64,000 nt of DNA from Bosea sp. 124 (GTDB lineage Bacteria > Pseudomonadota > Alphaproteobacteria > Rhizobiales > Beijerinckiaceae). Each line of letters starts with the position of its first letter. Position 1 is the stretch's first letter. Of this stretch, positions 8,101-16,702 are shown one piece after another. The stretch spans positions 1,931,001 through 1,995,000 of the forward strand of contig NZ_PZZM01000001.1 in the NCBI RefSeq assembly GCF_003046175.1, given 5' to 3'. The position numbers and the translations under genes are program-made. Under the pieces are notes generated by a model. It did not search any database. It was not told the origin of the DNA and saw only the letters and a program-made list of their open reading frames with translations.

Positions 8101-9347
8101 CCGAACTTTCAGCCATGAACTCGCATCGCTGCCGCGCTTGCGGCTGCTCGACTCTGAAGCCTGTGCTCGACCTCGGCCGCGTGCCGCTGGCGAACTCTCT
8201 TCTGACGGCGGAAGAGGTGGCCGCCGGAGAAGAGGACCGCTTTCCTCTGGCGCTGTTCTTCTGCCCGGACTGCACGCTCGTACAGATCGGCGAGACAGTG
8301 ATCCCGCACCGCCTGTTCAGGCACTATCTCTACGCTTCATCGTTCTCGGAGACGATGCTGCGTCACGCGAGGACGCTGGTCGAACGCATGGTCGCGGAGC
8401 GAGCCTTGGGGGCCAACGCGCTCGTGGTCGAGATCGCCAGCAACGATGGCTATCTGCTTCAATACTACAAGCAGCGCGGCATCCCGGTGCAGGGCATCGA
8501 GCCGGCCGAGAACATCGCGGAGATGGCGGTCAGGGAGAAGGGCATCCCAACGCTGGTGGAGTTCTTCGGCGCCGAACTCGGACAGCGCCTCGCCTCCGAG
8601 GGGCGCTTCGCCGACGTCATCCATGCCCATAACGTCTTCGCCCATGTTCCTAACCCGAGCGACTTCGTTCAGGGGCTTAAGGCCGTCCTGAAACCGGAGG
8701 GCATTGTCGTTATCGAGGCCCCCTATCTCGGCACGCTGATCCGCAAGCTCGAATTCGACACGATCTATCACGAACATTTCAGCTATTTCAGCCTCACGTC
8801 AGTACATCGCATGGTGGAACGCCTCGGCATGCGCCTCGTCGATGTCGAGGAGGTCGAGATCCACGGCGGCTCGCTCAGGATGTTCATCGGCCATGAGGCG
8901 GGGTCGACTCCGTCGCCGCGCGTCACAGCCATGCTGGAGCGCGAGGCGCGGGAGGACATGGGCGATTTCGGCTTCTACGAGAGCTTCGCGGAGAAGGTCG
9001 AGGCGCTGAAGGCAGATCTGGTCGGGCTCCTGCGCCGGCTGAAATCGGAGGGGCGCACGATCGCGGGATACGGCGCCTCGGCCAAGGGCAGCACCCTGAT
9101 GAATGCGTTCGGTATCGACGCGTCCCTGCTCGACTTCGTCGTCGATCGCTCGACGTTGAAGCAGGGCCTGTTCACCCCGGGCAATCATCTGCCCATCCTG
9201 AAGCCGGAAGCGCTTCTGGAGCGCCGGCCGGACTACGCCGTCCTCCTGACCTGGAACTTCGCGGACGAAATCCTGGCGCAGCAGCAGGCCTACCGGGAGG
9301 GCGGTGGCCGCTTCATTGTCCCCGTGCCCGCGGTCGAGATCGTCTGA
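8097..9347 (+). CDS. Sugar C-methyltransferase (zinc-finger N-terminus, Methyltransf_14-type C-terminus)
   Basis: A 416-residue protein with three parts: an N-terminal zinc site (CRACGCS and later FFCPDCTLVQ), a SAM-binding domain with VVEIASNDGYLLQ, and a C-terminal domain with GYGASAKGSTLMN. This is the architecture of the TylC3/NovU family that C-methylates keto-deoxysugar nucleotides at C3 or C5. The ATG at 8097 is preferred to earlier in-frame starts because it overlaps the rfbF stop (ATGA). With rfbF and rfbG next to it, the likely substrate is CDP-4-keto-6-deoxyglucose, giving a C-methyl branched sugar (inference from context). Confidence 0.85.
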   Translation: MTELSAMNSHRCRACGCSTLKPVLDLGRVPLANSLLTAEEVAAGEEDRFPLALFFCPDCTLVQIGETVIPHRLFRHYLYASSFSETMLRHARTLVERMVAERALGANALVVEIASNDGYLLQYYKQRGIPVQGIEPAENIAEMAVREKGIPTLVEFFGAELGQRLASEGRFADVIHAHNVFAHVPNPSDFVQGLKAVLKPEGIVVIEAPYLGTLIRKLEFDTIYHEHFSYFSLTSVHRMVERLGMRLVDVEEVEIHGGSLRMFIGHEAGSTPSPRVTAMLEREAREDMGDFGFYESFAEKVEALKADLVGLLRRLKSEGRTIAGYGASAKGSTLMNAFGIDASLLDFVVDRSTLKQGLFTPGNHLPILKPEALLERRPDYAVLLTWNFADEILAQQQAYREGGGRFIVPVPAVEIV

Positions 9348-9356
9348 GGTCGCGCC

Positions 9357-10268
9357 ATGGCGACGGTCATGCTCACGGGACCGTCCGGCTTTCTCGGCAG
9401 CCATCTGCTCGATCGGCTTCTGCAGGTCGACGGCATGGCGATCCATGCCGTCAGCCGGACCGGGACAGGACGGGCCCATGACCGGCTGACCTGGCATCGG
9501 GGCGACCTTCTCGACCCCAGCATGGCGGGACGCCTGATGGCGGAGGCGCGGCCGACGCATCTCCTGCACAATGCTTGGTTCGCGGTGCCCGGCCGCTTCT
9601 GGAGCGACCCCGCCAATCTCACCTGGCTGCAGGCGAGCATCGCTCTGATGGCGGCATTCGCGGAGAGCGGCGGGCGGCAGTTTGTCGGGGTCGGCACCTG
9701 CGCCGAATACGACTGGTCGGGTAGCAAGCCTTATGCGGAGGACACGACGCCGATCAGGCCAGCGACCCTCTACGGCAAATGCAAGGCCGCCTGCTGGGCG
9801 GCGGCTCAGGCCTTCGAGGCGGCCGGGACCTTTCGCGCGGCTTGGGGGCGGGTCTTTCTGCCTTACGGCGAAGGCGACACCCAGGGCCGGCTTCTGCCGA
9901 GCCTGGTCGCCGAATTGCAGGCGGGGCGCCCGATGCTGCTCGGCGACGGGAGCCTGGAACGCGACTTCATCTATGCACCCGACGCGGCCGATCTGCTCGT
10001 GCGGATGTTGATTTCCGAGGCCAGCGGAGCCTTCAACGTGGCGAGCGGCGAGGCGACGGCGCTTGCCGTGGCGATCGAGCATATCGCGGGGCGCCTGGGG
10101 CGGAACGACCTGCTCCGCTTCGGCGCCAGGCCGACCCCGGTGAGCGAGCCGGCCAAGCTCGTTGCCGATCCCGCGAAGGTGCGGGGGACCCTTCAGTGGC
10201 GCCCCCATATGCCTCTTCTGCGTGGGCTTGATACGGTGCTGCAAAGCAGCCTACAAGGCGAACAATGA
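9357..10268 (+). CDS. NAD-dependent epimerase/reductase (SDR), CDP-sugar 4-ketoreductase candidate
   Basis: A 303-residue extended SDR with MLTGPSGFLGSHLLD as the nucleotide-binding motif, GVGTCAEYD near the catalytic serine/threonine and LYGKCKAA as YxxxK. It resembles the reductases that finish CDP-deoxysugars (abequose or paratose synthase type). Following the C-methyltransferase by 9 bases, it probably reduces the 4-keto group of the branched sugar nucleotide. The precise product cannot be read from sequence. Confidence 0.8.
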   Translation: MATVMLTGPSGFLGSHLLDRLLQVDGMAIHAVSRTGTGRAHDRLTWHRGDLLDPSMAGRLMAEARPTHLLHNAWFAVPGRFWSDPANLTWLQASIALMAAFAESGGRQFVGVGTCAEYDWSGSKPYAEDTTPIRPATLYGKCKAACWAAAQAFEAAGTFRAAWGRVFLPYGEGDTQGRLLPSLVAELQAGRPMLLGDGSLERDFIYAPDAADLLVRMLISEASGAFNVASGEATALAVAIEHIAGRLGRNDLLRFGARPTPVSEPAKLVADPAKVRGTLQWRPHMPLLRGLDTVLQSSLQGEQ

Positions 10269-10316
10269 AAAGGGCACAGGCCCATCTCCGCTAACCCGAC
10301 GAAAGTCCTGCCCCTG

Positions 10317-11081
10317 ATGCGCCTCATCATCGATACGAATGCCAAGACCGTCCAGAAGGACGACGGCGCCACTGTCGATCTCTACGGTCGTGAAGCTTTC
10401 GACCTGCTGGCGCAGCTCTGGCTGAAGACGAGCTGGAACCAGAAGTACTCCTACACCTTCTCCTGGATGGGGCGCCCGGTCATCCAGCACCCAGATGACA
10501 TGATCCGCCTGCAGGAGGCGATCTACCGGCTGAAGCCCGACGTCATCATCGAGACCGGCGTCGCCCATGGCGGCTCGCTGATTTATTCGGCCTCCCTGCT
10601 CAAGGCGATGGGCAAGGAGAACGGCCGGGTCGTCGGCGTCGATATCGAGATCCGCCCGCACAACCGCAAGGCCATCGAGGCCCATGAGCTCGCCGGCATG
10701 ATCACGCTGGTCGAGGGTGACTCGGTCGCCCCCGGCATCGTCGCCCAGGCCGCCTCGGCGATCCGGCCGGGGGACGTCGTTCTGGTCATCCTCGATTCCA
10801 ACCACTCCTATGACCACGTCATGGCGGAGCTCGACGCCTACTCGCCGCTGGTCACGTCGGGCTCGTACATCGTGGCCACTGACGGCATCATGGAGATGGT
10901 CTACGACACGCCCCGCGGGCAGCCCGGATGGGACCGCGACAACCCGTCGCGCGCCGCAGTCGATTTCGCTGCGCGCCGCGCCGATTTCGTGGTGGAGGAG
11001 CCGGCGATGCCCTTCAACGAGAGCGAACTCAACCGGTGGGTCACGGCCTGGCCCAATGCTTGGCTGAAACGCGTTTCCTGA
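10317..11081 (+). CDS. Cephalosporin hydroxylase-family (CmcI-like) methyltransferase
   Basis: A 254-residue protein of the CmcI/rhamnosyl O-methyltransferase family. Visible hallmarks are VIIETGVAHGGSLIYSA as the SAM-binding loop, VVGVDIEIRPHN, and LVILDSNHSYDHV containing the metal-binding aspartate and histidine. Despite the family name, such proteins in polysaccharide operons usually act as Mg-dependent sugar O-methyltransferases. The start at 10317 lacks a strong ribosome-binding site. The substrate is probably a hydroxyl of one of the operon's sugars. Confidence 0.85.
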   Translation: MRLIIDTNAKTVQKDDGATVDLYGREAFDLLAQLWLKTSWNQKYSYTFSWMGRPVIQHPDDMIRLQEAIYRLKPDVIIETGVAHGGSLIYSASLLKAMGKENGRVVGVDIEIRPHNRKAIEAHELAGMITLVEGDSVAPGIVAQAASAIRPGDVVLVILDSNHSYDHVMAELDAYSPLVTSGSYIVATDGIMEMVYDTPRGQPGWDRDNPSRAAVDFAARRADFVVEEPAMPFNESELNRWVTAWPNAWLKRVS

Positions 11082-11102
11082 CAGCAATCCGAGACGTCGC
11101 GG

Positions 11103-11666
11103 TTGAAGATCGAGTCACTCCCGCCGGCAGGGCTTCACCTCCTGACGCCCGAGCCCATCGCCGACGTCCGGGGCTTCTTCGCGCGCAGTTTCAGCCGGGA
11201 CGAGATGATCGACCTTGGCCTGGAGGCGGACTTTCCCGAGTGGAGCCTCTCCTTCAACCGGCGTAAGGGAACGTTGCGCGGATTGCACATGCAGACTTCA
11301 CCCCATGCGGAAACGAAGCTCGTCCAGTGCATTCGCGGCGCGGTTCTCGACGTCGCAGTCGATCTGCGGCCGGATTCTCCGAGCTTCGGCGAGCACTGCG
11401 CCGTTGAGCTGTCGGCGGAAAACCGTCGCACGTTCTATATTCCCGAAGGCTTCGCTCATGGGTTCCAGACGCTGACGAACGAAGCCGAACTCCTCTATCA
11501 TATCTCCGTCCGGCACAGCCCCGGCCACGCCCGCGGCGTCCGCTGGGACGACCCGGATCTCGCGATCGCTTGGCCGGACGCCGACAAACGGATCATCTCC
11601 GAACGCGACCTGAGCCTGCCGTTCCTGGCGGCCCTCAAAACGGAATGGCGGATCGGAAAAGCCTGA
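11103..11666 (+). CDS. dTDP-4-dehydrorhamnose 3,5-epimerase-family protein (RmlC-like)
   Basis: A 187-residue cupin of RmlC length, starting at TTG. It has DVRGFFARSFSRDE, the catalytic-histidine region KGTLRGLHMQ, and YIPEGFAHGFQTL. RmlC enzymes epimerise C3 and/or C5 of 4-keto-6-deoxy sugar nucleotides. No rmlA, rmlB or clear dTDP pathway is visible in the window, so it more likely acts on the CDP-4-keto sugar made by rfbF/rfbG, as known for the tyvelose/ascarylose epimerases. That substrate is an inference. Confidence 0.88.
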   Translation: MKIESLPPAGLHLLTPEPIADVRGFFARSFSRDEMIDLGLEADFPEWSLSFNRRKGTLRGLHMQTSPHAETKLVQCIRGAVLDVAVDLRPDSPSFGEHCAVELSAENRRTFYIPEGFAHGFQTLTNEAELLYHISVRHSPGHARGVRWDDPDLAIAWPDADKRIISERDLSLPFLAALKTEWRIGKA

Positions 11667-14392
11667 TGTCCATTTGGAATCCCGCCACGATTCTCAAGAT
11701 CGACCGTGCCAACCGTCTGATCGGAAGGAACCCGAAGACGGTCGTGTTCGTGACGCCGCTGCTGCGCCCGCGCGAGATCAAGATGGCGTCGGCGCTGCGT
11801 AGCAACGGCTGGAAAATCGTGCTGCTCTACAAGCAGACGACGCCGTTCGATCCCTCGAATTTCTTCGATCTTGCGATCAAGCTGGCGGACGAGATCGCGA
11901 TGCATCGCGTCGCCAAGATCCTGGAGCCGCGTCTGTGCCATGTATTCTCGGGAGCGGTGGACGAGGGCGTGCTGCGATTCTGCCGCGACAAACCCTCGCT
12001 CGTCATCGTCGATCTCAACGACATCTTCTGCCCGTCGCTGTTCAACTACCTGCATGAGCGCTTCGAACCGACGCGGGAATGTCTGGCGCTGGCCGACGGG
12101 CTGGTCTGTCGCGACCTCCAGCCGAAGATGGCCGAGCGGCTGGATCGATACGATCTGCCGCCTAAGATCCTGATGTTTCCCGAATATCCCTGGATCGACG
12201 GTCCGGCTGGGGCAGGCGCCAAGGCGAAAGGCGATCCCAATGAGGTGCGCATCGTCTCGGTCGGGACGTTCACGCTCGAAACGCAGGGCATGTTCGACAG
12301 CGCCTACCTGCAGATGGCGCGGATGCTGGCCGAACAGAAGATCCATTTCCATATCTATCCGCATTGGTTCTATCGTGACACACCCGGCTCGTCCTTCCGT
12401 TTCGACCAGAACAAGGACTTCGCCGATTTCGTCGCGCTCGAACAGGAGACGCCATACGTCCATCTCCATGACAGCCTTCCTGTCGAGGAACTAGCGCGCG
12501 AACTTCCGCAATATGACTTCGGCATCGTGGCGGGCGGAAGCGCTGCGCTGGGACAGAAGCTCGACTTTCTGACCCCGAATTACATGCAGGTCTGTTATTC
12601 AGGCCGGATCGCGGATTATCTCGACGCTCGCCTGCCGGTCATCATCAATCGCGAGGTAGGGTTCAACCACCGCATGCTGGCTCATTACGGAGTGGGCATC
12701 GATCTCGGCGGGATATTGCAGCCGGGCTTCCGCGATCGGCTTCTCGCCTTCAAGACCGATCCGGAACTCCGGCAGCGCGTCTCGTCGGCAGCCGAGCAAC
12801 TTGACTTGGGCAATCAGAGCGCCCGCCTCAGCCACTTCTACGAGGAACTGCTGCTTGATCGCCCTGTCAGCGACATTCGCGTGCCCATCTGGATGCGCGC
12901 TTCCAAGCGGCTGCCCGTTTTTGGCCGGCGCATCGCAACCGTGATCGAGAAGGCCCAGGAGGCGAACCGCGGCGACTGGGTTGAAGCCAGGAATGCCCGG
13001 CTGCGCAACCAGCTCGATGCGGAAATGGGTGAGAAGAAGGCGATGACCGAGGCAGCGCAGCGGTTGCTCGCAGCGCTGGGTTTCGCCGATCAGCATGCCG
13101 CCGGACAGACGCGCATGCGGGATCACACGGCCGCTCGTTTGGATGACGCCGCAGAACAGGTTCGCAAGGGAGCGAGCGGCCGCTCGCCAGGGCGTGACGA
13201 GATGGTGGCCAAATACTACGCCGCACTCGAGGAAAACCACGCCTTGCAGGCACGCCTCGCCGATCTGCGCCAGGAGTTGCAACTCGGAGGCATGCAAGTC
13301 GACGAGATCGCCGGTCTGCTGAATTGGCCGGAAATCTCCAACGACAAGGAACGTTCGAGCAGTTTTACCGAGCTGCTCCGGATGACCCGCCTGTTCGTCG
13401 AGGAAGGACGTCGCGGCGTCGGCTCACCGGGAGGTACATCTTCGGCATGGAGCCTTCTGAACCGCAAGAACCTGGACCAGCTCCTGGCCGATGGCTATCG
13501 GCGGTTCAAGCGGACCATCGCTCTCAACTACTTCACCTTTGCCGTTCAGGCCGGCGATCCTCAGATCGCCACGCTCGAGACGCTGATCGGCGAGAAGCGC
13601 GCGCACGCGCTCTGGGCCCTGGCCGAGAAACTGCCGGACGATCCCGACTTCGAGATTCGGCCGCAGACGCATTTTCGCTACCTCATGCTCCTGCTCTGGG
13701 ACCATGCGCTGTCGGTCGACGTGCTCGGCGTGCTCAACAAGATCGAAGAACCGCCGGAGGGCGCGCCGGTCTCACTCACGGTGGATGGCGCGCGCATCTC
13801 GCAGGATCTCGCCAACTCTGCCATCGAGATGTACTCGATAGCACAAGGCGTCGATTTCTCGGCCATCAAGCGCGTCGCCGAGATTGGGGGCGGCTATGGG
13901 CGCAACGCCTACATGCTCGCTCGCTCACACCCGCATCTCAAGATCGTCATGGTGGACATTCCACCGTCGCTCTATCTGTCCCAGCGCTATCTCTCCTCCG
14001 TGCTCCCGCAGCGTCAAGCGTTCCGCGTCCGCGACTTCGAGAGCTTCGACGAGGTGAGGCCCGAGATGGAGGCCGCGTCGCTGGTGTTCCTGCTACCGCA
14101 TCAACTGGCCATGATTCCGGACGATTATCTCGATCTGACGATCAACATTTCCTCTTTCGGCGAGATGACAAGAGCTCAGATTGAGTACTACTTTAATCAG
14201 ATCGACAGAACGACACGCGGAGCTTTTTTCAGCAAGCAATGGGTCGATTCGAAGAACCCCTTCGACAGCCTAGCCCTGACTGAAAACGACTACCCCGTGC
14301 GCTCCAGCTGGCGGAAGATTTTCTCGAACCCTTGCGCCACGAACGAAGCCTTCTTCGAGTCGCTTTACGAGACGAGAAGCCGCGATGGATAA
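11666..14392 (+). CDS. Fusion: GT-B glycosyltransferase-like domain, helical linker and sugar O-methyltransferase domain
   Basis: A 908-residue protein whose ATG overlaps the preceding stop (TGATG). Residues about 1-400 look like a GT-B glycosyltransferase: FVTPLLRPREIKMASALRS at the start, IVSVGTFTLETQG, and YSGRIADYLDARLPVI near the donor site. Residues about 430-560 are rich in charged and small helical residues and may form a coiled coil. The C-terminal third has a SAM-binding motif VAEIGGGYGRNAYMLA and VMVDIPPSLYLSQRYL, characteristic of the putative sugar O-methyltransferase family. It may transfer a sugar and then methylate it. The layout recalls chain-terminating enzymes such as WbdD, though the domains differ. 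Confidence 0.75.
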   Translation: MSIWNPATILKIDRANRLIGRNPKTVVFVTPLLRPREIKMASALRSNGWKIVLLYKQTTPFDPSNFFDLAIKLADEIAMHRVAKILEPRLCHVFSGAVDEGVLRFCRDKPSLVIVDLNDIFCPSLFNYLHERFEPTRECLALADGLVCRDLQPKMAERLDRYDLPPKILMFPEYPWIDGPAGAGAKAKGDPNEVRIVSVGTFTLETQGMFDSAYLQMARMLAEQKIHFHIYPHWFYRDTPGSSFRFDQNKDFADFVALEQETPYVHLHDSLPVEELARELPQYDFGIVAGGSAALGQKLDFLTPNYMQVCYSGRIADYLDARLPVIINREVGFNHRMLAHYGVGIDLGGILQPGFRDRLLAFKTDPELRQRVSSAAEQLDLGNQSARLSHFYEELLLDRPVSDIRVPIWMRASKRLPVFGRRIATVIEKAQEANRGDWVEARNARLRNQLDAEMGEKKAMTEAAQRLLAALGFADQHAAGQTRMRDHTAARLDDAAEQVRKGASGRSPGRDEMVAKYYAALEENHALQARLADLRQELQLGGMQVDEIAGLLNWPEISNDKERSSSFTELLRMTRLFVEEGRRGVGSPGGTSSAWSLLNRKNLDQLLADGYRRFKRTIALNYFTFAVQAGDPQIATLETLIGEKRAHALWALAEKLPDDPDFEIRPQTHFRYLMLLLWDHALSVDVLGVLNKIEEPPEGAPVSLTVDGARISQDLANSAIEMYSIAQGVDFSAIKRVAEIGGGYGRNAYMLARSHPHLKIVMVDIPPSLYLSQRYLSSVLPQRQAFRVRDFESFDEVRPEMEAASLVFLLPHQLAMIPDDYLDLTINISSFGEMTRAQIEYYFNQIDRTTRGAFFSKQWVDSKNPFDSLALTENDYPVRSSWRKIFSNPCATNEAFFESLYETRSRDG

Positions 14393-15845
14393 GGCGATGC
14401 GATACTGCGGCATCTATGATTTCGAGCTTCTGCCCTATGCTCTTGGCGATGCGCTGACGTGGAATGTTCAGACGGCCCTGCGCTGCCTCGAGGCCGGGCG
14501 ACGGGTCGTCGATGCCTATATCTGCATCGATCCGAACCATCCTTCGAGCATCTATCAGCGCGGGCTCGTCACATCCGAGAATTGTGCGCTGTTCTTCAAC
14601 GAGCTCTTCGGCGCCTTCGGAACGCATCCTCTCCTCGGCAACATACATCTCTACGCATCGCGCGAGGAGATGCTCGTGCGGCTGCGTGAGGTCTCCAACG
14701 ACGACCCCGTCAACACCGAGGTCTTGGAGGACTACGAGAGGGTGCTGGGCCAGCGCGACAATGCGGATGCGCTGAACAGCTACTTCATCAAATACATTTA
14801 CTCCCATGCCCGCCTGAACCGCTACCATGACGAGCATGGCCGCATTCCGCTGCTGGTGGCGAGCCGCGGCTGCGGGCCGGATATCGACGGTCTCATGGCC
14901 GGCCCTTTCGCCGGCAAGCGAGTTGTCGTGATTCATCCCCGTCTGCGCAGGCTCGACAATGGTCTGGCGGGCGACCACACCTATTCGCGGGATTCTGATT
15001 TCCTAGAATGGTTCGAATTCGTCCGCCTTGCTGAGGCGAACCACCCCGAAGTCCAATTCGTTGTCATGGGGCGGCTTCAGGAGAAGCCCCTGGAGTTACT
15101 GCGCCGGCCCAACGTCACGAGCCTGCGCGCGCTGGGACTCGGTCTCGGGCATGAGCTGACGTTAATGCTGCGATCCGACCTCTTCATCGGCACGTCGAGC
15201 GGTTTCGCCGCGATGGCCAATTTTTGCGAGATTCCCTACTTCGTCACCCATATGAACCCGGAATCCTGTAACGCCTATGCTATTCCGAATGGCGCCGAAC
15301 GCCTGCCCTTTGCGGCGCCTCATCAGTTTCTCGTCTATGAGCGCGAGAGCAGGGTGCTGCTCGAGACGCTGCTCGAGCGAGGGCTCGCGCTCCCCGCTCG
15401 CAACATCGCACCGGCCGTGCAACGCAAAGACGTCGTCGACGTCCGCTCCTTCGAGCGCGATCGTGCGGCCATGCTGGCGCCCCACGCGTCGACGAGCCGG
15501 TTCTTCATCGACGACACCTATGCCGATCAGGAGACCGCCTTCTTGCTCTGGCCGCGCGTCCAATCGGGCTTCGACGCGGCCGTCCAGGGTGATGAGGCGA
15601 ATGCCCGGGCAGTCGCTCAGCGTGTCGCGCATAATTTTCCTCGCCTGCCCGAAAAATTCTCCGAACTAGCAGGACTGTCCGAAGGCATCGTGCCGCCGCC
15701 CCGGCAGCTCGCCAAGGATCGACTTAAGCGGCGTCTCGTCCACCTGATGGACGGAAACATTCTGCCTCATTCGCTGCGCGGCACGGCAATCCATGCTATC
15801 GGTCGGCGCTTGAAGGATGCTGTTCTGGGATACAGGCGCAGATGA
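14385..15845 (+). CDS. Glycosyltransferase-like protein of unknown specificity
   Basis: A 486-residue soluble protein that overlaps the fusion gene by 8 bases. Its middle part has GKRVVVIHPRLRRLDNG, VQFVVMGRLQEKPLELL and LMLRSDLFIGTSSGFAAMA, which resemble the second Rossmann domain and donor-binding serine-rich turn of GT-B transferases of the heptosyl/fucosyltransferase type. I do not recognise the N-terminal 170 residues. An ATG four codons in (14397) is an alternative start. Position between the methylating fusion and the exporter suggests a late step in glycan assembly, but its function is unproven. Confidence 0.65.
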   Translation: MDKAMRYCGIYDFELLPYALGDALTWNVQTALRCLEAGRRVVDAYICIDPNHPSSIYQRGLVTSENCALFFNELFGAFGTHPLLGNIHLYASREEMLVRLREVSNDDPVNTEVLEDYERVLGQRDNADALNSYFIKYIYSHARLNRYHDEHGRIPLLVASRGCGPDIDGLMAGPFAGKRVVVIHPRLRRLDNGLAGDHTYSRDSDFLEWFEFVRLAEANHPEVQFVVMGRLQEKPLELLRRPNVTSLRALGLGLGHELTLMLRSDLFIGTSSGFAAMANFCEIPYFVTHMNPESCNAYAIPNGAERLPFAAPHQFLVYERESRVLLETLLERGLALPARNIAPAVQRKDVVDVRSFERDRAAMLAPHASTSRFFIDDTYADQETAFLLWPRVQSGFDAAVQGDEANARAVAQRVAHNFPRLPEKFSELAGLSEGIVPPPRQLAKDRLKRRLVHLMDGNILPHSLRGTAIHAIGRRLKDAVLGYRRR

Positions 15846-16699
15846 CGCGTTTCGTCTACACGCCGGATTCCCGGCCAGTCTATGCAAACCTGCTCTCGCC
15901 GGTGCGCGTCATGCGCGACCTATGGCGGTACCGGGAACTGACCTGGACCCTCGCCCAGCGCGATTTTACGGCGACCTATCGCAGCACCTTCCTCGGCGCT
16001 GCGTGGACAATCCTGAGCCCGCTCATCCTGCTGGCACTCTTCACCTTCGTCTTCGGCTACATCTTCAACGGGCGCTTCACCGGAAAGGCTGACGAAACCC
16101 CGGCCGAATTCGCGCTCGCGCTCTTCGTCGGTCTCAGCTTCTATCAATGTATCGCGGCCGCGCTGACCCAGTCGCCTAATCTGCTGATGGCCAACGCCAG
16201 CTATGTGAAGACAATCGCTTTTCCCGTGGAAACGCTCGCGGTCGGCAGCGTCATCATCATGATGATGAACCTGCTGATCGGGCTCGCGCTCTGCCAGGTG
16301 GGCTTCCTGGTGCTGCACGGCTTCGCCTACTGGACCTCCGTCTTCCTGATCGTCCACATCATCTGCATCGGGCTGATCGCGCTGGGCATCTCCTGGTTTC
16401 TGTCCGCGCTCTCCGTCTTCATCCGCGATGTCCCCTCCGTCACATCGCCGCTCAGCATGGTGCTGATGTTCCTGAGCGGCGTGTTCTTCCCGATCGAATC
16501 CCTGCCGCCGCGGCTTCAGCTCGTCTTTCGGATGAACCCGCTGGCGCTCATCATCGATCAGGCTCGCGGGGCCATGTTGTTCGGAAAGGTTCCGTCTTTC
16601 ACCGTCCTGGCTCTCGCCCTGGCGATCAGCCTTTTGGTGGCCATTGCAGGCTATGCTTTCTTCATGCGAAGCAAGCCGGCCTTTTCCGATGTGATGTAG
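15842..16699 (+). CDS. wzm: Polysaccharide ABC exporter permease (Wzm)
   Basis: A 285-residue ABC-2 type membrane protein with about six hydrophobic spans. The N-terminal cytoplasmic part reads DLWRYRELTWTLAQRDFTA and precedes LGAAWTILSPLILLALFTFVFG, typical of Wzm/KpsM/TagG permeases. Late in the chain PLSMVLMFLSGVFFPIESLP is a family signature. It moves undecaprenyl-linked glycan across the inner membrane with the ATPase encoded 3 bases downstream. The ATG overlaps the preceding stop (ATGA). Its presence shows this locus uses the ABC-transporter-dependent route rather than Wzx/Wzy. Confidence 0.9.
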   Translation: MTRFVYTPDSRPVYANLLSPVRVMRDLWRYRELTWTLAQRDFTATYRSTFLGAAWTILSPLILLALFTFVFGYIFNGRFTGKADETPAEFALALFVGLSFYQCIAAALTQSPNLLMANASYVKTIAFPVETLAVGSVIIMMMNLLIGLALCQVGFLVLHGFAYWTSVFLIVHIICIGLIALGISWFLSALSVFIRDVPSVTSPLSMVLMFLSGVFFPIESLPPRLQLVFRMNPLALIIDQARGAMLFGKVPSFTVLALALAISLLVAIAGYAFFMRSKPAFSDVM

Positions 16700-16702
16700 G
16701 GG

